Source: Hymenobacter rigui
GTDB taxonomy: Bacteria > Bacteroidota > Bacteroidia > Cytophagales > Hymenobacteraceae
NCBI RefSeq assembly: GCF_003944715.1
Contig: NZ_RWIT01000004.1
Coordinates: 124,001 to 188,000 of the forward strand
Reading direction: 5' to 3'
Length of the DNA stretch: 64,000 bases
Shown: piece by piece, positions 51,039-59,713 of the stretch
How positions within the stretch are numbered: the stretch's first letter is position 1
Layout: each line of letters starts with the position of its first letter
Notes under the pieces: generated by a model
Seen by the model: the letters and a program-made list of their open reading frames with translations, nothing else
Database searches by the model: none
Told to the model about the DNA's origin: nothing
Translations under genes and position numbers: made by a program

Positions 51039-51425
51039 GTGAAACGATATTCCTTCCGTGCAGGGAGCTGGCTTTGTGCACTGGCTCTGCTGGTTACCGC
51101 TTGTCAGAAGCCCGAAGAAGTGCCGGTGCCGGCGCAGCTTATCCCCCGCGACAAGATGGTGAGCCTGCTGGTGGAGCTGCACCTGCTGGAGGCCCGCACC
51201 GATGCTGCCATTCTGCCCCAGGACTCGGCCCGGGCCCTGTTCCGGCAGCAGCAGAAAGACGTGTACTGGCGCTACGAGGTTACCGACTCGGCCTTCGTAC
51301 AGAGCTACCGCTATTACGCCATCCACGACAAAGACCTGGACGAAATCTACTCCACCGTAGTCGACAGCCTGTCGCTGCGCGAAGCGCGGCTCACCACGCC
51401 TGGCAGCCCACCACCGCACCCGTAA
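51039..51425 (+). CDS. DUF4296 lipoprotein
   Basis: A 128-aa protein with GTG start giving MKRYSFRAGSWLCALALLVTAC, a lipoprotein signal with lipobox VTAC. DUF4296 signature LIPRDKMVSLLVELHLLEA near residue 37 and DSAFVQSYRYYAIHDKDLDEIY near 85. Outer-membrane Bacteroidota family of unknown role. Divergent from the DUF58 operon. Confidence 0.9.
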   Translation: MKRYSFRAGSWLCALALLVTACQKPEEVPVPAQLIPRDKMVSLLVELHLLEARTDAAILPQDSARALFRQQQKDVYWRYEVTDSAFVQSYRYYAIHDKDLDEIYSTVVDSLSLREARLTTPGSPPPHP

Positions 51426-51504
51426 GGTGAGCTGGTGAGATGGTGAGTTTGCCGTTCAGGCCTCCTGAATGGCGCTAGCAGAGCATTAAGCTCACCAGCT
51501 CACC
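51426..51504. repeat. Inverted repeat GGTGAGCTGGTGAG
   Basis: Perfect 14-bp arms GGTGAGCTGGTGAG (51426-51439) and CTCACCAGCTCACC (51491-51504), 51 bp apart, between the convergent DUF4296 and csaA genes. Confidence 0.65.
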
Positions 51505-51507
51505 ATT

Positions 51508-51840
51508 TCACATCAGGCGGCTGCCGTTGGGAACGGGGCCGGCCAGGGCCGTCAGTACGATGTGGCCGTTGGCATCGGGGAGGCCGGTTACCAGCACTTC
51601 CGACATAAACGGGCCAATCTGCTTGGGCGGAAAGTTGACCACGCACAGCACCTGCCGGCCCACCAGGTCGGCGGGGGTGTAGTGGTGGGTTATCTGGGCG
51701 CTGGTTTTCTTCTGCCCGATTTCCGGACCCAAATCAATCAGCAGCTGATAGGCCGGCCGCCGGGCCTTCGGAAACTCCCGCGCTTCCAGAATCGTCCCGG
51801 CCCGGATATCAACCCGCTCAAATTCAGTCCAGGTGAGCAT
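51508..51840 (-). CDS. csaA: CsaA-like tRNA-binding protein
   Basis: A 110-aa protein that is one EMAPII/tRNA-binding OB-fold domain (VDIRAGTILEAREFP, GRQVLCVVNFPPKQIGPFMSEVLV). It matches CsaA, a secretion chaperone that binds exported precursors in Bacillus; tRNA binding is the older name. All the family's conserved core is present. Full length. Confidence 0.9.
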   Translation of the reverse strand: MLTWTEFERVDIRAGTILEAREFPKARRPAYQLLIDLGPEIGQKKTSAQITHHYTPADLVGRQVLCVVNFPPKQIGPFMSEVLVTGLPDANGHIVLTALAGPVPNGSRLM

Positions 51841-51951
51841 GCAGTGGATAATTGAATAGGTAAATTATTAGACTGTTGAGCGAGGGAAGGAGTTAGCCGG
51901 AAGAGTACTACGGGGCACTATTCCGTTCACCCAGCCAGCAATTCAGCTATA

Positions 51952-52512
51952 TTATTTCAGGGCAAAGGCACTAAGGCTTTGCAGACGCTGCTGCACCTGC
52001 TGCTCCCAGGCCTGCTGGCGGGCGGCGTTGATGCCGTGGTTGGTTTCCTGGTCGTAGCGGGCCTCTTCGCGCTGCCAGGTCAGGAAGGCCATTTTGGTGA
52101 TGTTGCTGAAAGCCGGCTGCAGCTTTTCGCAGTCGAGTTTCACCAGGCTCAGCTTCTGCCGCAGCAGGCGGGCATGCACCTCCGTCAGGTCGAAATGCAC
52201 CTGCTCGTGCCGCAGCAGCGCCGCCGTAGCCTGCGCCGGGTGCCGCACCCACGACTCAGTGGGCCGGAATACAGCCTTCACCTGCGCCGAAAACTGGTAG
52301 TCGACGCAGCCGACCTTGGCGTCAATGGTAGACGAGGTAAGGGCCTCCAGCCGGTCGGAGTTGGGCCGGGCTTTGAAATCGGCCCAGGTAAGCGGGCGGC
52401 TGGCATTCCACTCCAGAGCAGGCGGTACAACCGGTGCCTGGGCTGTGGGCTGTTGAGAAGAGGGAATAGAAAGCAGACCAAGCAGCCAGAGCGGAGCAAA
52501 GGAAAAGAGCAT
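51952..52512 (-). CDS. DUF922 zinc-dependent protease-like protein
   Basis: A 186-aa exported protein (signal peptide MLFSFAPLWLLGLL). DUF922 begins with LEWNASRPLTWADFKA and has LLRHEQVHFDLTEVHA near residue 105-120; the HExxH-like HEQVH suggests a zinc site. DUF922 proteins are predicted proteases of Bacteroidota. Start at ATG 52512. Confidence 0.85.
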   Translation of the reverse strand: MLFSFAPLWLLGLLSIPSSQQPTAQAPVVPPALEWNASRPLTWADFKARPNSDRLEALTSSTIDAKVGCVDYQFSAQVKAVFRPTESWVRHPAQATAALLRHEQVHFDLTEVHARLLRQKLSLVKLDCEKLQPAFSNITKMAFLTWQREEARYDQETNHGINAARQQAWEQQVQQRLQSLSAFALK

Positions 52513-52584
52513 TCGGGAGCTACGTAAGAGCAAAGGATATAATGCGGCAGACAAAAACCAGGCCGCTCCGGTACTATTGAGGGC

Positions 52585-53958
52585 TTAACGTACTGCCAGG
52601 GCCGGTTCGTTCACGGTCGAGGGCCGCAAGGTCCGCCGGCTCCGAAAGCGGGCCAGCAGCACTCCGGCTACCAGCGAGAGGCCCGTCAGCAGGCCTACCC
52701 ACACGCCCGTGGTACCCCAGCCCAGCCGGAAGCCCAGCACGTACCCCAGCGGCAGAGCCACGGCCCAGTAGGCCAGCAGTGCCACAATGGAGGGTACTTT
52801 CACATCTTCCAGCCCCCGCAACGCCCCCAGGCCTACCACCTGCAACCCATCGGACACCTGGAAAGCGGCGGCAATCAGCAGCAGCGTACCGGCCTGGGCC
52901 ACCACGGCCGGGTCGTGGTTGTAGTATTGCGGAATGGTGTGGCGGCCCAGCACCAGAATCAGGCCCATCAGGCTCATGAACAGAAAGGTAATGAGATAAG
53001 CCATGAAGCCGGCCTGGCGGGCCCCGGCGGGGTCGTGGGAGCCCAGGAGCTTGCCCACCCGAATAGTAGCCGCTGCTGCAATGCCACTAGCCGCCATGTA
53101 CGTTACCGAGGCCACGTTGATGGCAATCTGGTGGGCGGCCAGCTGGGTGGCACCCAGCCAGCCAATCATGATGGCGGAAAAGCTGAAAGCCCCCATCTCA
53201 AAGGTCATCTGCACCCCAATGGGAGCACCCAGGCCCAGCAGGCGGCGCAGGCCGTCGGCATCGGGCAGCAGGCGTTGCGCGGCGGCCTCCCGGTAAGGGC
53301 GCAGTCGCACGGCCACCAGCACATACGCGGCCATGAGCACGGCCATAAGCACGCGGGCAATGAAGGTGGCCCAGGCCGCGCCCATCATGCCCATTTCCGG
53401 CAGGCCCAGCTTCCCGAACACCAGTCCGTAGCAGAGTACCGCATTCAGCACGTTGGCCTGCACCGAAAGCAGCATGGCCTGGCGGGTGAGGCCCAGACCT
53501 TCGGCGAACTGCTTAAAGCCTTGGAACACCATTAGCGGGAAAAACGACAGAAACATGACGCGCACCCAGGGTGCGGCCAGCGCCACCACTGCCTCCGGCT
53601 GCTGCAGGTGGGGGAGTACCAGCGGCACTACAAAGCCCAGCAACGCCAGCAGCAGTCCGGCCCCGGCACTCAGCCATACGCCGTTTACCAGCAGCCGACC
53701 CAGCCCCGGCACGTCGCGGCGGCCGTCGGCGGTGGCTACCAGCGGCGTAATGCCCATTGTAAGGCCCAGGCCCAGCACCATCACCACCGTGCTTACACTT
53801 ACGCTCAACGATACAGCGGCCAGCGGCACTTTGCCGGTCTGGCCCACCACCATACTGTCGCACACGTTTACCAGCACGTGCCCGAGCTGGCTGAGCATGA
53901 CCGGATACGCCAGATCAAGCGTGGGCCATAAATGGGAGCGAAAAGTGGAGCGAGACAT
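52585..53958 (-). CDS. MATE family efflux transporter
   Basis: A 457-aa exporter with about 12 membrane helices in two halves; PVMLSQLGHVLVNVCDSMVVGQTG at the start is typical. Families export drugs, cationic metabolites or antioxidants using Na+ or H+. Start at ATG 53958, with a perfect -7 box 24 nt upstream, so it has its own promoter even though it is 84 bp behind the PLP gene of the ergothioneine cluster. Confidence 0.93.
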   Translation of the reverse strand: MSRSTFRSHLWPTLDLAYPVMLSQLGHVLVNVCDSMVVGQTGKVPLAAVSLSVSVSTVVMVLGLGLTMGITPLVATADGRRDVPGLGRLLVNGVWLSAGAGLLLALLGFVVPLVLPHLQQPEAVVALAAPWVRVMFLSFFPLMVFQGFKQFAEGLGLTRQAMLLSVQANVLNAVLCYGLVFGKLGLPEMGMMGAAWATFIARVLMAVLMAAYVLVAVRLRPYREAAAQRLLPDADGLRRLLGLGAPIGVQMTFEMGAFSFSAIMIGWLGATQLAAHQIAINVASVTYMAASGIAAAATIRVGKLLGSHDPAGARQAGFMAYLITFLFMSLMGLILVLGRHTIPQYYNHDPAVVAQAGTLLLIAAAFQVSDGLQVVGLGALRGLEDVKVPSIVALLAYWAVALPLGYVLGFRLGWGTTGVWVGLLTGLSLVAGVLLARFRSRRTLRPSTVNEPALAVR

Positions 53959-53982
53959 AACGACAGCGGCAAAATACGGCCG

Positions 53983-53990
53983 CAAAGGTA
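53983..53990 (-). promoter_or_regulatory. -7 box TACCTTTG of the MATE gene
   Basis: Perfect match on the minus strand between the PLP gene and the MATE gene, 24 nt before the ATG. Confidence 0.7.
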
Positions 53991-54042
53991 CAACGAAGCG
54001 GCCCCGATACCGGGGTAACTTTCGCAATGGCTCCGGGGCGGG

Positions 54043-55152
54043 TTATCGTGCTGCCGCGTGTTGCCGCAGTGCTATTGCAAGCCGGTTGAGCGCCTCCCGC
54101 AGCAGCGGCTCCGGCACCGCGTACGACAGCCGCACAAACCCCGGCGCTCCGCAGGTCGTCCCGTCTACCACCTCCACACCCGCCTGCCGCAGGTGGGTTA
54201 CCAACTCCCGGGCGGCGTCCGCAACGGGCATTCCCGGTGTCAGATACGCCCGCAGGTCGGGGAAGGCATAATAGGTGGCTTCGGGCAGAAACGGCAGTAC
54301 GCCGGGCAGCCGCTGCAGGTAGTCCAGCAGCAGGTTACGGCCCGTGTGCAGCTGGCTCACCAGCCCACTGGCCACACTGGCAGCACTCTGCGTAACGGCC
54401 AGCGCCGCGTACTGCGCCGGCACCGATGCAGCTCCGCCGGTGGCGTGGCGGTAAGCCGCACAACGTGCAGCCACCGCCGTGGGGGCTACCAGATATCCTA
54501 CGCCCCAGCCAATGAGGGCTAGTGACTTGCTGAACCCGTTCACTACCAGATGCTGCCCGTGCGGGTCCGGAAACTCCAGCAGGGAGGGCGTGGGCTTCGT
54601 GGCAAAGCTTACCAGGTCATAGATTTCGTCGCTGAGTACGTACAGCTCCGGAAAGTCCCGGGTAACGGCCAGCAGCGAGGCCAGCTCCTCGTGGTGATAT
54701 ACCCGGCCGGTGGGGTTGTTGGGGTTTGAGAAGAGCAGCACCCGGGTATGCGGCGAAATAGCCGCCCGCAGCTGCTCCGGGTGCAGCGTGTAATTATCGT
54801 CGGGGCTGAGGGGCAGCTCCCGCACCACGCCGCCGGCCCGGCTCACCAGCTCCCCAAACCCAAACCAGTTGGGCGTGGGCAGCAGCACCTCGTCGCCGGG
54901 GCGTAATACGCAGGTCAGCAGAGCCGAGAGGGCGGCTTTGGCCCCAGGCGTCACCACTACGTGTTGCGGCTCTACATGCGTGGCTTCCAGCTGCTGGTAG
55001 CGGCGGGCAATGGCTTCGCGCAAAACTGGCAGGCCGGCGGCATCCGCAACGGGTAACTGCCCGGCCCGAATGCTGCGGATGGCGGCTTCGGCCGCAACAC
55101 CCGGGGTCAGAAAGGAGCCGTAGCCGGAAGCTAGGCTGATGGAATCGGTCAT
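54043..55152 (-). CDS. Class I/II PLP-dependent aminotransferase-like enzyme
   Basis: A 369-aa fold-type I PLP enzyme: NPNNPTG at 143-149, SDEIYD at 174-179 (Asp and Tyr that hold PLP), and the Schiff-base Lys209 in NGFSKS. The Arg normally eight residues after Lys (GWRxGY) that binds the PLP phosphate is Gly217 here (GWGVGY). It follows egtD by 102 bp in the same direction. EgtE, the C-S lyase of the ergothioneine pathway, is also a PLP enzyme of this fold, though usually of class V; this protein is a candidate for that step, or an unrelated aminotransferase. Confidence 0.85.
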   Translation of the reverse strand: MTDSISLASGYGSFLTPGVAAEAAIRSIRAGQLPVADAAGLPVLREAIARRYQQLEATHVEPQHVVVTPGAKAALSALLTCVLRPGDEVLLPTPNWFGFGELVSRAGGVVRELPLSPDDNYTLHPEQLRAAISPHTRVLLFSNPNNPTGRVYHHEELASLLAVTRDFPELYVLSDEIYDLVSFATKPTPSLLEFPDPHGQHLVVNGFSKSLALIGWGVGYLVAPTAVAARCAAYRHATGGAASVPAQYAALAVTQSAASVASGLVSQLHTGRNLLLDYLQRLPGVLPFLPEATYYAFPDLRAYLTPGMPVADAARELVTHLRQAGVEVVDGTTCGAPGFVRLSYAVPEPLLREALNRLAIALRQHAAAR

Positions 55153-55254
55153 GAAAACCACGGAAAAAACACCCGCTCCGGAACAGGCCGGGCGGCTGTA
55201 CTGCAGAAGATGAAGACAGGCCGGGCCGTTGCCAGGCATAGGCAGCCAGCGGGA

Positions 55255-56253
55255 TTACGCGGGCTGCAACAGTACATCGGCGAAGAAGTCCTGCTCATCG
55301 GTGAAGATGTGCTGAACGGCAAGGCCGGCGGTCTGGGCCAGTTCGGCAATACCCGGGCGGGTAAACTTATAGGAGTTTTCGGTGTGAATCATCTCCCAGG
55401 CCGCAAATTCCACCGGCCAGTCCAGCGCGTCAAAATGCACTGTCTGGGCGCGGGTACTCACCAGGAACGAGCGGACTGCGCCACTCAGCGGGTCGTAATC
55501 GGTGTAGTGCTGCCAGTGCTCCAGGTCGAAGTCGGCACCCAGCTCCCGGTTGAGGCGGTGCAGCAGGTTGAAGTTGAAGGCAGCCGTTACGCCCTGGCTG
55601 TCATCATACGCCGCCCGGATCTGACGCGGGTCCTTCTGCAAATCGAAACCTACCAATAACCGGTCGTCGGGGGTAAGCGGATGGGCCAGGTTGCGCAGAA
55701 ACTGCAGCCGGTCCTCGGGCAGGAAGTTGCCGATGTTGGAGCCCAGAAACAGCACGGCTTTGCGGCCGGGGCGGGCGGCCATCAACCGCAGCGCATCGGC
55801 GTAATCAGCCACTACGGGCTCCACGCGCAACTCGGGCAGCTCAGCACGCAGACTGGCGGCCAGTCCATCCAGCGCCGCCGCCGAAATATCCACGGGTACG
55901 TAGGTAAACCGGGCCCCCGTTTGCAGCAGATGCCGTAGCAGAATCTTGGTTTTCAGCCCGTCGCCCGCCCCCAGCTCCAGCAGGAAAAACGGCTCTTCCA
56001 GGTGTTGCGGCCGCAGGGCCTCACTGATGGCCGCCTGATGGCGCGTGAGCAGCGCAAACTCAGTGCGGGTGGGATAGTATTCCGGTAGCGCCATAATCTG
56101 CTGAAACAGCCGGCTGCCCTCGTCATCGTAAAAATACATGGAGGAAAGCATCTTGAACGGGCGGCTCAGGCCCGTCCGGACATGATGGGCCAGATCAGAA
56201 TTCGGCAGCTGGGCCACAGTAGTTGACTCAGGCGAGAGAGGAGAGGTGGGCAT
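55255..56253 (-). CDS. egtD: Histidine N-alpha-methyltransferase EgtD
   Basis: A 332-aa SAM-dependent enzyme that trimethylates histidine to hercynine, the first step of ergothioneine synthesis. YYPTRTEFALL near residue 60 and LELGAGDGLKTK near 90 form the SAM-binding motif, FLGSNIGNF near 165 is the EgtD hallmark, and YDDSQGVTAAFN near 215 is the histidine-site motif. Start at ATG 56253, 94 bp behind egtB. Confidence 0.95.
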   Translation of the reverse strand: MPTSPLSPESTTVAQLPNSDLAHHVRTGLSRPFKMLSSMYFYDDEGSRLFQQIMALPEYYPTRTEFALLTRHQAAISEALRPQHLEEPFFLLELGAGDGLKTKILLRHLLQTGARFTYVPVDISAAALDGLAASLRAELPELRVEPVVADYADALRLMAARPGRKAVLFLGSNIGNFLPEDRLQFLRNLAHPLTPDDRLLVGFDLQKDPRQIRAAYDDSQGVTAAFNFNLLHRLNRELGADFDLEHWQHYTDYDPLSGAVRSFLVSTRAQTVHFDALDWPVEFAAWEMIHTENSYKFTRPGIAELAQTAGLAVQHIFTDEQDFFADVLLQPA

Positions 56254-56347
56254 GTGAGAGAGAAGGAGGGAAAACAGGACAAGCAAAACAGCCCACAGGC
56301 TGGCAGAGAGGAAGCCGCCAAAGCATGAGTAAAGCGGAGTCCGGGAC

Positions 56348-57649
56348 CTAGCGGGCCAGCCGGATACCCGTAAACTGCCAGCGTTTGTCGGCGTGGAAGA
56401 AATTGCGGTAGGTGAGCCGGATGTGGCTTTCCGGCGTAGCGCAGGAGCCGCCGCGCAGTACCAGCTGGTTCAGCATAAACTTGCCGTTGTACTCACCCAA
56501 AGCGCCGGCCGCGCGCTGGTAGCCGGGGTAGGGGTGGTACGCTGAGTAAGTCCACTCCCAGGCATCGCCCAGCAGCTGGTGGCACTGGTCGGCCGGGGCA
56601 TCAGCAGGTAGCGGCTGCGGGTCGTAGAGGCCGCTTTCCAGAAAAGTGCCGGTAGTTGTATCATGCTGAAACCGGCGGGCCGCAATTTCCCATTCCTGCT
56701 CGGTGGGCAGACGGCAGCCACGCCAGTGGGCGTAGGCATCGGCCTCGTAGAAGCTGATGTGCGTAACGGGAGCCGCCAGGTTTACCGGCTGCAGCCCCTG
56801 GTGGGTGAACCGATGCCAGGTGCCGTGGTGCAGCACCCAGTACAGCGGAGCTTCCCAACCTTGCTGCTGCGCCAAATCCCAGCCTTCGCCCAGCCAATAC
56901 TGAAAATTCCGGTAGCCGCCGGCCTCCATAAATTCCAGGTACTCGCTGTTGGTCACCAGCCGGTTTTGTAGTTCAAAATCGGCCACGTAGGTATCGTGCG
57001 GGGCCTGCTCATTGTCAAAGCAGAATCCTTGTCCTTCGAAGCCAATGCGGTGAAGGCCGCCAGCAACGGGCAGCCAGCTTACGGGCGGAGCCGGGGCCTG
57101 TGGTGCTGCCGGGGCGGCGGGCTGATACGCCGGAGCCAGAGGGCTGGTACTCAGAATGTATTTGATATCAGTAACCAGCAGTTCCTGGTGCTGCTGCTCA
57201 TGCTGCAGGCCCAGCTCCACCAGCTCGCGGGCCGCCTCCGGCAGTAAGCCGGGCTGCCGGAGCAGCTGCTGCATGTGGGTATTTACGAACTCCCGGTATG
57301 CATACACCTCCTGCAAAGCCGGCCTCGACAGCGTGCCCCGGTCGGCGCGGTTCACGCGGGAGCCCAGCGAGTTGTAATAGGAGTTGAAGAGGTAAGCGTA
57401 ATCCGGATGAAAAACGGTGTAGTCTGGTAGGTAGGGTTTCAGCAGGAAGGTTTCCCAGAACCACGTAGTGTGGGCCAGATGCCATTTCGGCGGGCTTACA
57501 TCCAGCATGGGCTGAACTACCGTGTCTTCGGGCAGCAGGGGCCGGCACAAGGCCTCAGTCTGATGCCGCACGGCGGCAAAGCGGGAAGAGGCATCAGCTG
57601 TGGGTTGGGACAGATCAGCAACCGGTACGGAGGCAATGGATACAGACAT
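56348..57649 (-). CDS. egtB: Ergothioneine biosynthesis protein EgtB (sulfoxide synthase)
   Basis: A 433-aa mononuclear iron enzyme that joins hercynine with a thiol (cysteine or gamma-glutamylcysteine). N-terminal DinB_2 region has the three iron ligands: His60 in KWHLAH, His150 and His154 in HEQQH. The C-terminal FGE/DUF323 region starts near 190 (GGLHRIGFEG), with LPTEQEWEIAA near 320, GDAWEWTYSAY near 365 and LRGGSCATPESHIRLTYRNFF near 405. Start at ATG 57649. First gene of a four-gene array egtB-egtD-PLP-MATE. No egtA or egtC is seen. Confidence 0.94.
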   Translation of the reverse strand: MSVSIASVPVADLSQPTADASSRFAAVRHQTEALCRPLLPEDTVVQPMLDVSPPKWHLAHTTWFWETFLLKPYLPDYTVFHPDYAYLFNSYYNSLGSRVNRADRGTLSRPALQEVYAYREFVNTHMQQLLRQPGLLPEAARELVELGLQHEQQHQELLVTDIKYILSTSPLAPAYQPAAPAAPQAPAPPVSWLPVAGGLHRIGFEGQGFCFDNEQAPHDTYVADFELQNRLVTNSEYLEFMEAGGYRNFQYWLGEGWDLAQQQGWEAPLYWVLHHGTWHRFTHQGLQPVNLAAPVTHISFYEADAYAHWRGCRLPTEQEWEIAARRFQHDTTTGTFLESGLYDPQPLPADAPADQCHQLLGDAWEWTYSAYHPYPGYQRAAGALGEYNGKFMLNQLVLRGGSCATPESHIRLTYRNFFHADKRWQFTGIRLAR

Positions 57650-57748
57650 AAGCAGAGAAGCAGGCCGGGTAGTATATTACTGGATAACGGCAAACCCGGG
57701 CAGTAGTTTTCAGCTGTGCTGAGGATTTGAGGTTGTCAGGTAATATCA

Positions 57749-57780
57749 GGAGCTGCTCCGTATAACTACGGAGTAGCTCC
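57749..57780. promoter_or_regulatory. Hairpin upstream of egtB
   Basis: GGAGCTGCTCCGTA (57749-57762) pairs with TACGGAGTAGCTCC (57767-57780), one wobble, in the 265-bp gap between egtB and the KGG gene. No T-run. It may be a terminator-like or regulatory hairpin in the egtB leader region; the rest of the gap shows nothing clear. Confidence 0.45.
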
Positions 57781-57914
57781 TCAGTACAAAGTGGTATTCT
57801 GGTGCAATAAACTGGTATTTCAGGGATTGGAGGTATGCCTGCCGCAACACTGAGACGTAAAATGACGACTCTCCCACATTGCCACATGTCATTTCTCTTA
57901 CACCCAACCCAGCT

Positions 57915-58148
57915 ATGAACACCAAACTCACCAACAAAGCCGCCGCCGAAACACCCGTTGCCAAACGCCCGCGCGGCTTTGCGGCCATGGATGCAGCTAC
58001 GCAGCGCCGTATTGCCAGCGAAGGTGGCCGAGCCTCGCACCTGAGCGGCCGCGGACATCGTTTTACCTCAGAAGAAGCCCGTGCAGCCGGCCGAAAGGGG
58101 GGCCAGGCTAGTCGCGGTAGCGGCACTCGGGGCACCGCCGCAGAATAA
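57915..58148 (+). CDS. KGG-motif stress protein
   Basis: A 77-aa basic protein with GGRASHLSGRGHRFT and AGRKGGQASRG, the KGG repeat of GsiB/YciG-like proteins made under general stress. Ala/Arg-rich, intrinsically disordered. Start at ATG 57915. Divergent from egtB. Confidence 0.9.
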   Translation: MNTKLTNKAAAETPVAKRPRGFAAMDAATQRRIASEGGRASHLSGRGHRFTSEEARAAGRKGGQASRGSGTRGTAAE

Positions 58149-58167
58149 CGCCTACACTGAGGAGGCC

Positions 58168-58194
58168 GACGGAACCGGTTTTGCCGGTTCCGTC
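58168..58194 (+). terminator. Hairpin after the KGG gene
   Basis: Perfect 11-bp stem GACGGAACCGG/CCGGTTCCGTC with TTTTG loop; no T-run. Confidence 0.65.
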
Positions 58195-58305
58195 GCTGAT
58201 AGTGCGCCGCCCGCCGGCCGGTTTTCCGGGCCGGGGGCGGCGTCGGCGTTTTGTGCTGGGTTGTATATTGCCGCCGTTCATGTCAGTCGTTTTGGTTTTC
58301 TGCCT

Positions 58306-59376
58306 ATGCTCCAGCTACGCTATTCCCGGCGTGATTTGCGCTTCAATTTTCCCGCTCGTACCTCGCGCGGAGCCCTCACGGAGCATACGGCTTATTACCT
58401 GTACCTGGAGCACAGCGGGCAGCCCGAGGTAGTGGGCATCGGGGAGGCAGCGCCGCTGGCCGGCCTCAGCCCCGATTATCGGCCCGATTTTGAAGCCACG
58501 CTGGAAGGATTTGTGCGGGAGTTCAACCGGCGGCAGCTGCGTGAGCTACTGCCGGCGGAAGCCGTTGAGCTGGTGGGCCCGGAATGGCCTGCCCTCCGCT
58601 TTGCGCTGGAAACGGCCACGCTCGACTGGCAGCAGGGCGGCCGGCACCGGCTCTACGATAATGCCTTCAGCCGAGGTGAAGCAGGCGTACCCATCAACGG
58701 GCTGGTATGGATGGGCGACGCCGGCTTTATGCGGGAACAGATTGAGAAAAAGCTGGCCGATGGCTATGCCTGTCTGAAGCTGAAAATAGGCGGGCTCGAC
58801 TTCGCAACGGAGCTGGCCATTCTGGCCGAAATACGTGCCCTGGCCGGCCCGGAGCGCCTTACTCTGCGCGTAGATGCCAATGGGGCATTCAGTCCTGCCG
58901 AGGCCCTGCCTAAACTGGAGCAGTTGGCCCGCTTTCAGCTGCACTCCATCGAGCAGCCCATCCGGGCGGGGCAGTGGGAGCAGATGGCCGAAGTATGCCG
59001 GGCTTCTCCGGTGCCGGTGGCGCTGGATGAGGAGCTCATCGGCCTCACCGAGCCTGCGCAGCAACAGGAGCTGCTGGCTCTCACGCAACCGGCGTACATC
59101 ATACTGAAACCTACGCTGCTGGGAGGCCTGCAGGCAAGCCAGCGCTGGATGGGGCTGGCAGAGGAGCAGGGTATCGGCTGGTGGCTTACCTCGGCGCTGG
59201 AGTCCAATGTGGGGCTAAATGCCATCAGCCAGCTGGCTGGCTCATTCGCCACGCCCGGCTTTCCGCAGGGCCTGGGCACCGGACAGCTGTACCACAACAA
59301 CGTTGCCTCGCCCCTACACATCCGCAACGGCTACCTGCACTACAGCCCCCGCACCGAATGGGAGGTGCCGGAATAG
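58306..59376 (+). CDS. menC: o-Succinylbenzoate synthase MenC-like enolase
   Basis: A 356-aa enolase-superfamily enzyme of the MLE/MenC branch. The catalytic Lys pair is K158 and K160 (CLKLK), metal ligands Asp190, Glu216 and Asp241, and Lys268 (ILKPT) on the opposite side: the full MenC set. It dehydrates SHCHC to o-succinylbenzoate in menaquinone synthesis; relatives also act as N-acylamino acid racemases or dipeptide epimerases, and no other men gene is in the window. Start at ATG 58306. Confidence 0.88.
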   Translation: MLQLRYSRRDLRFNFPARTSRGALTEHTAYYLYLEHSGQPEVVGIGEAAPLAGLSPDYRPDFEATLEGFVREFNRRQLRELLPAEAVELVGPEWPALRFALETATLDWQQGGRHRLYDNAFSRGEAGVPINGLVWMGDAGFMREQIEKKLADGYACLKLKIGGLDFATELAILAEIRALAGPERLTLRVDANGAFSPAEALPKLEQLARFQLHSIEQPIRAGQWEQMAEVCRASPVPVALDEELIGLTEPAQQQELLALTQPAYIILKPTLLGGLQASQRWMGLAEEQGIGWWLTSALESNVGLNAISQLAGSFATPGFPQGLGTGQLYHNNVASPLHIRNGYLHYSPRTEWEVPE

Positions 59377-59713
59377 GCAAAACACAGCTGAATATATATT
59401 TAATTACATATTGAACTATCCGGGTGTTATAAAAAATCAAAAATTACACAGCCAAAGCAGTTGTAAGGTATCTTACGGATAACACTTATTGTAACTACAG
59501 GATATGCGAGTCTATGGTCGTTATTCGGATAAGTGCCTAGCTGGATGCGCAGAATAACTGATAGATGGGTTATAGTGCAGCGCTACGGATGCTGCCGAAA
59601 TCTTACTTTCAACCGAGCCGGACAGGCAATAACACGCGGGTGCTTTTCGAGCGGCAGATCGGTGCAATAGTTGGGTTTTTTCAGTAACTTACCAGAGTTC
59701 ATTTCCTCTGGTT
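59377..59713. other. Gap without gene, 337 bp
   Basis: Moderately AT-rich (TATATATTTAATTAC near 59391) between the menC and aspartyl protease genes. No convincing reading frame, terminator with T-run or consensus -7 box was found. Confidence 0.35.

Noticed and set aside
57749..57780. Riboswitch in front of egtB
   Set aside because: Only a simple hairpin is present; no known riboswitch core was recognised.
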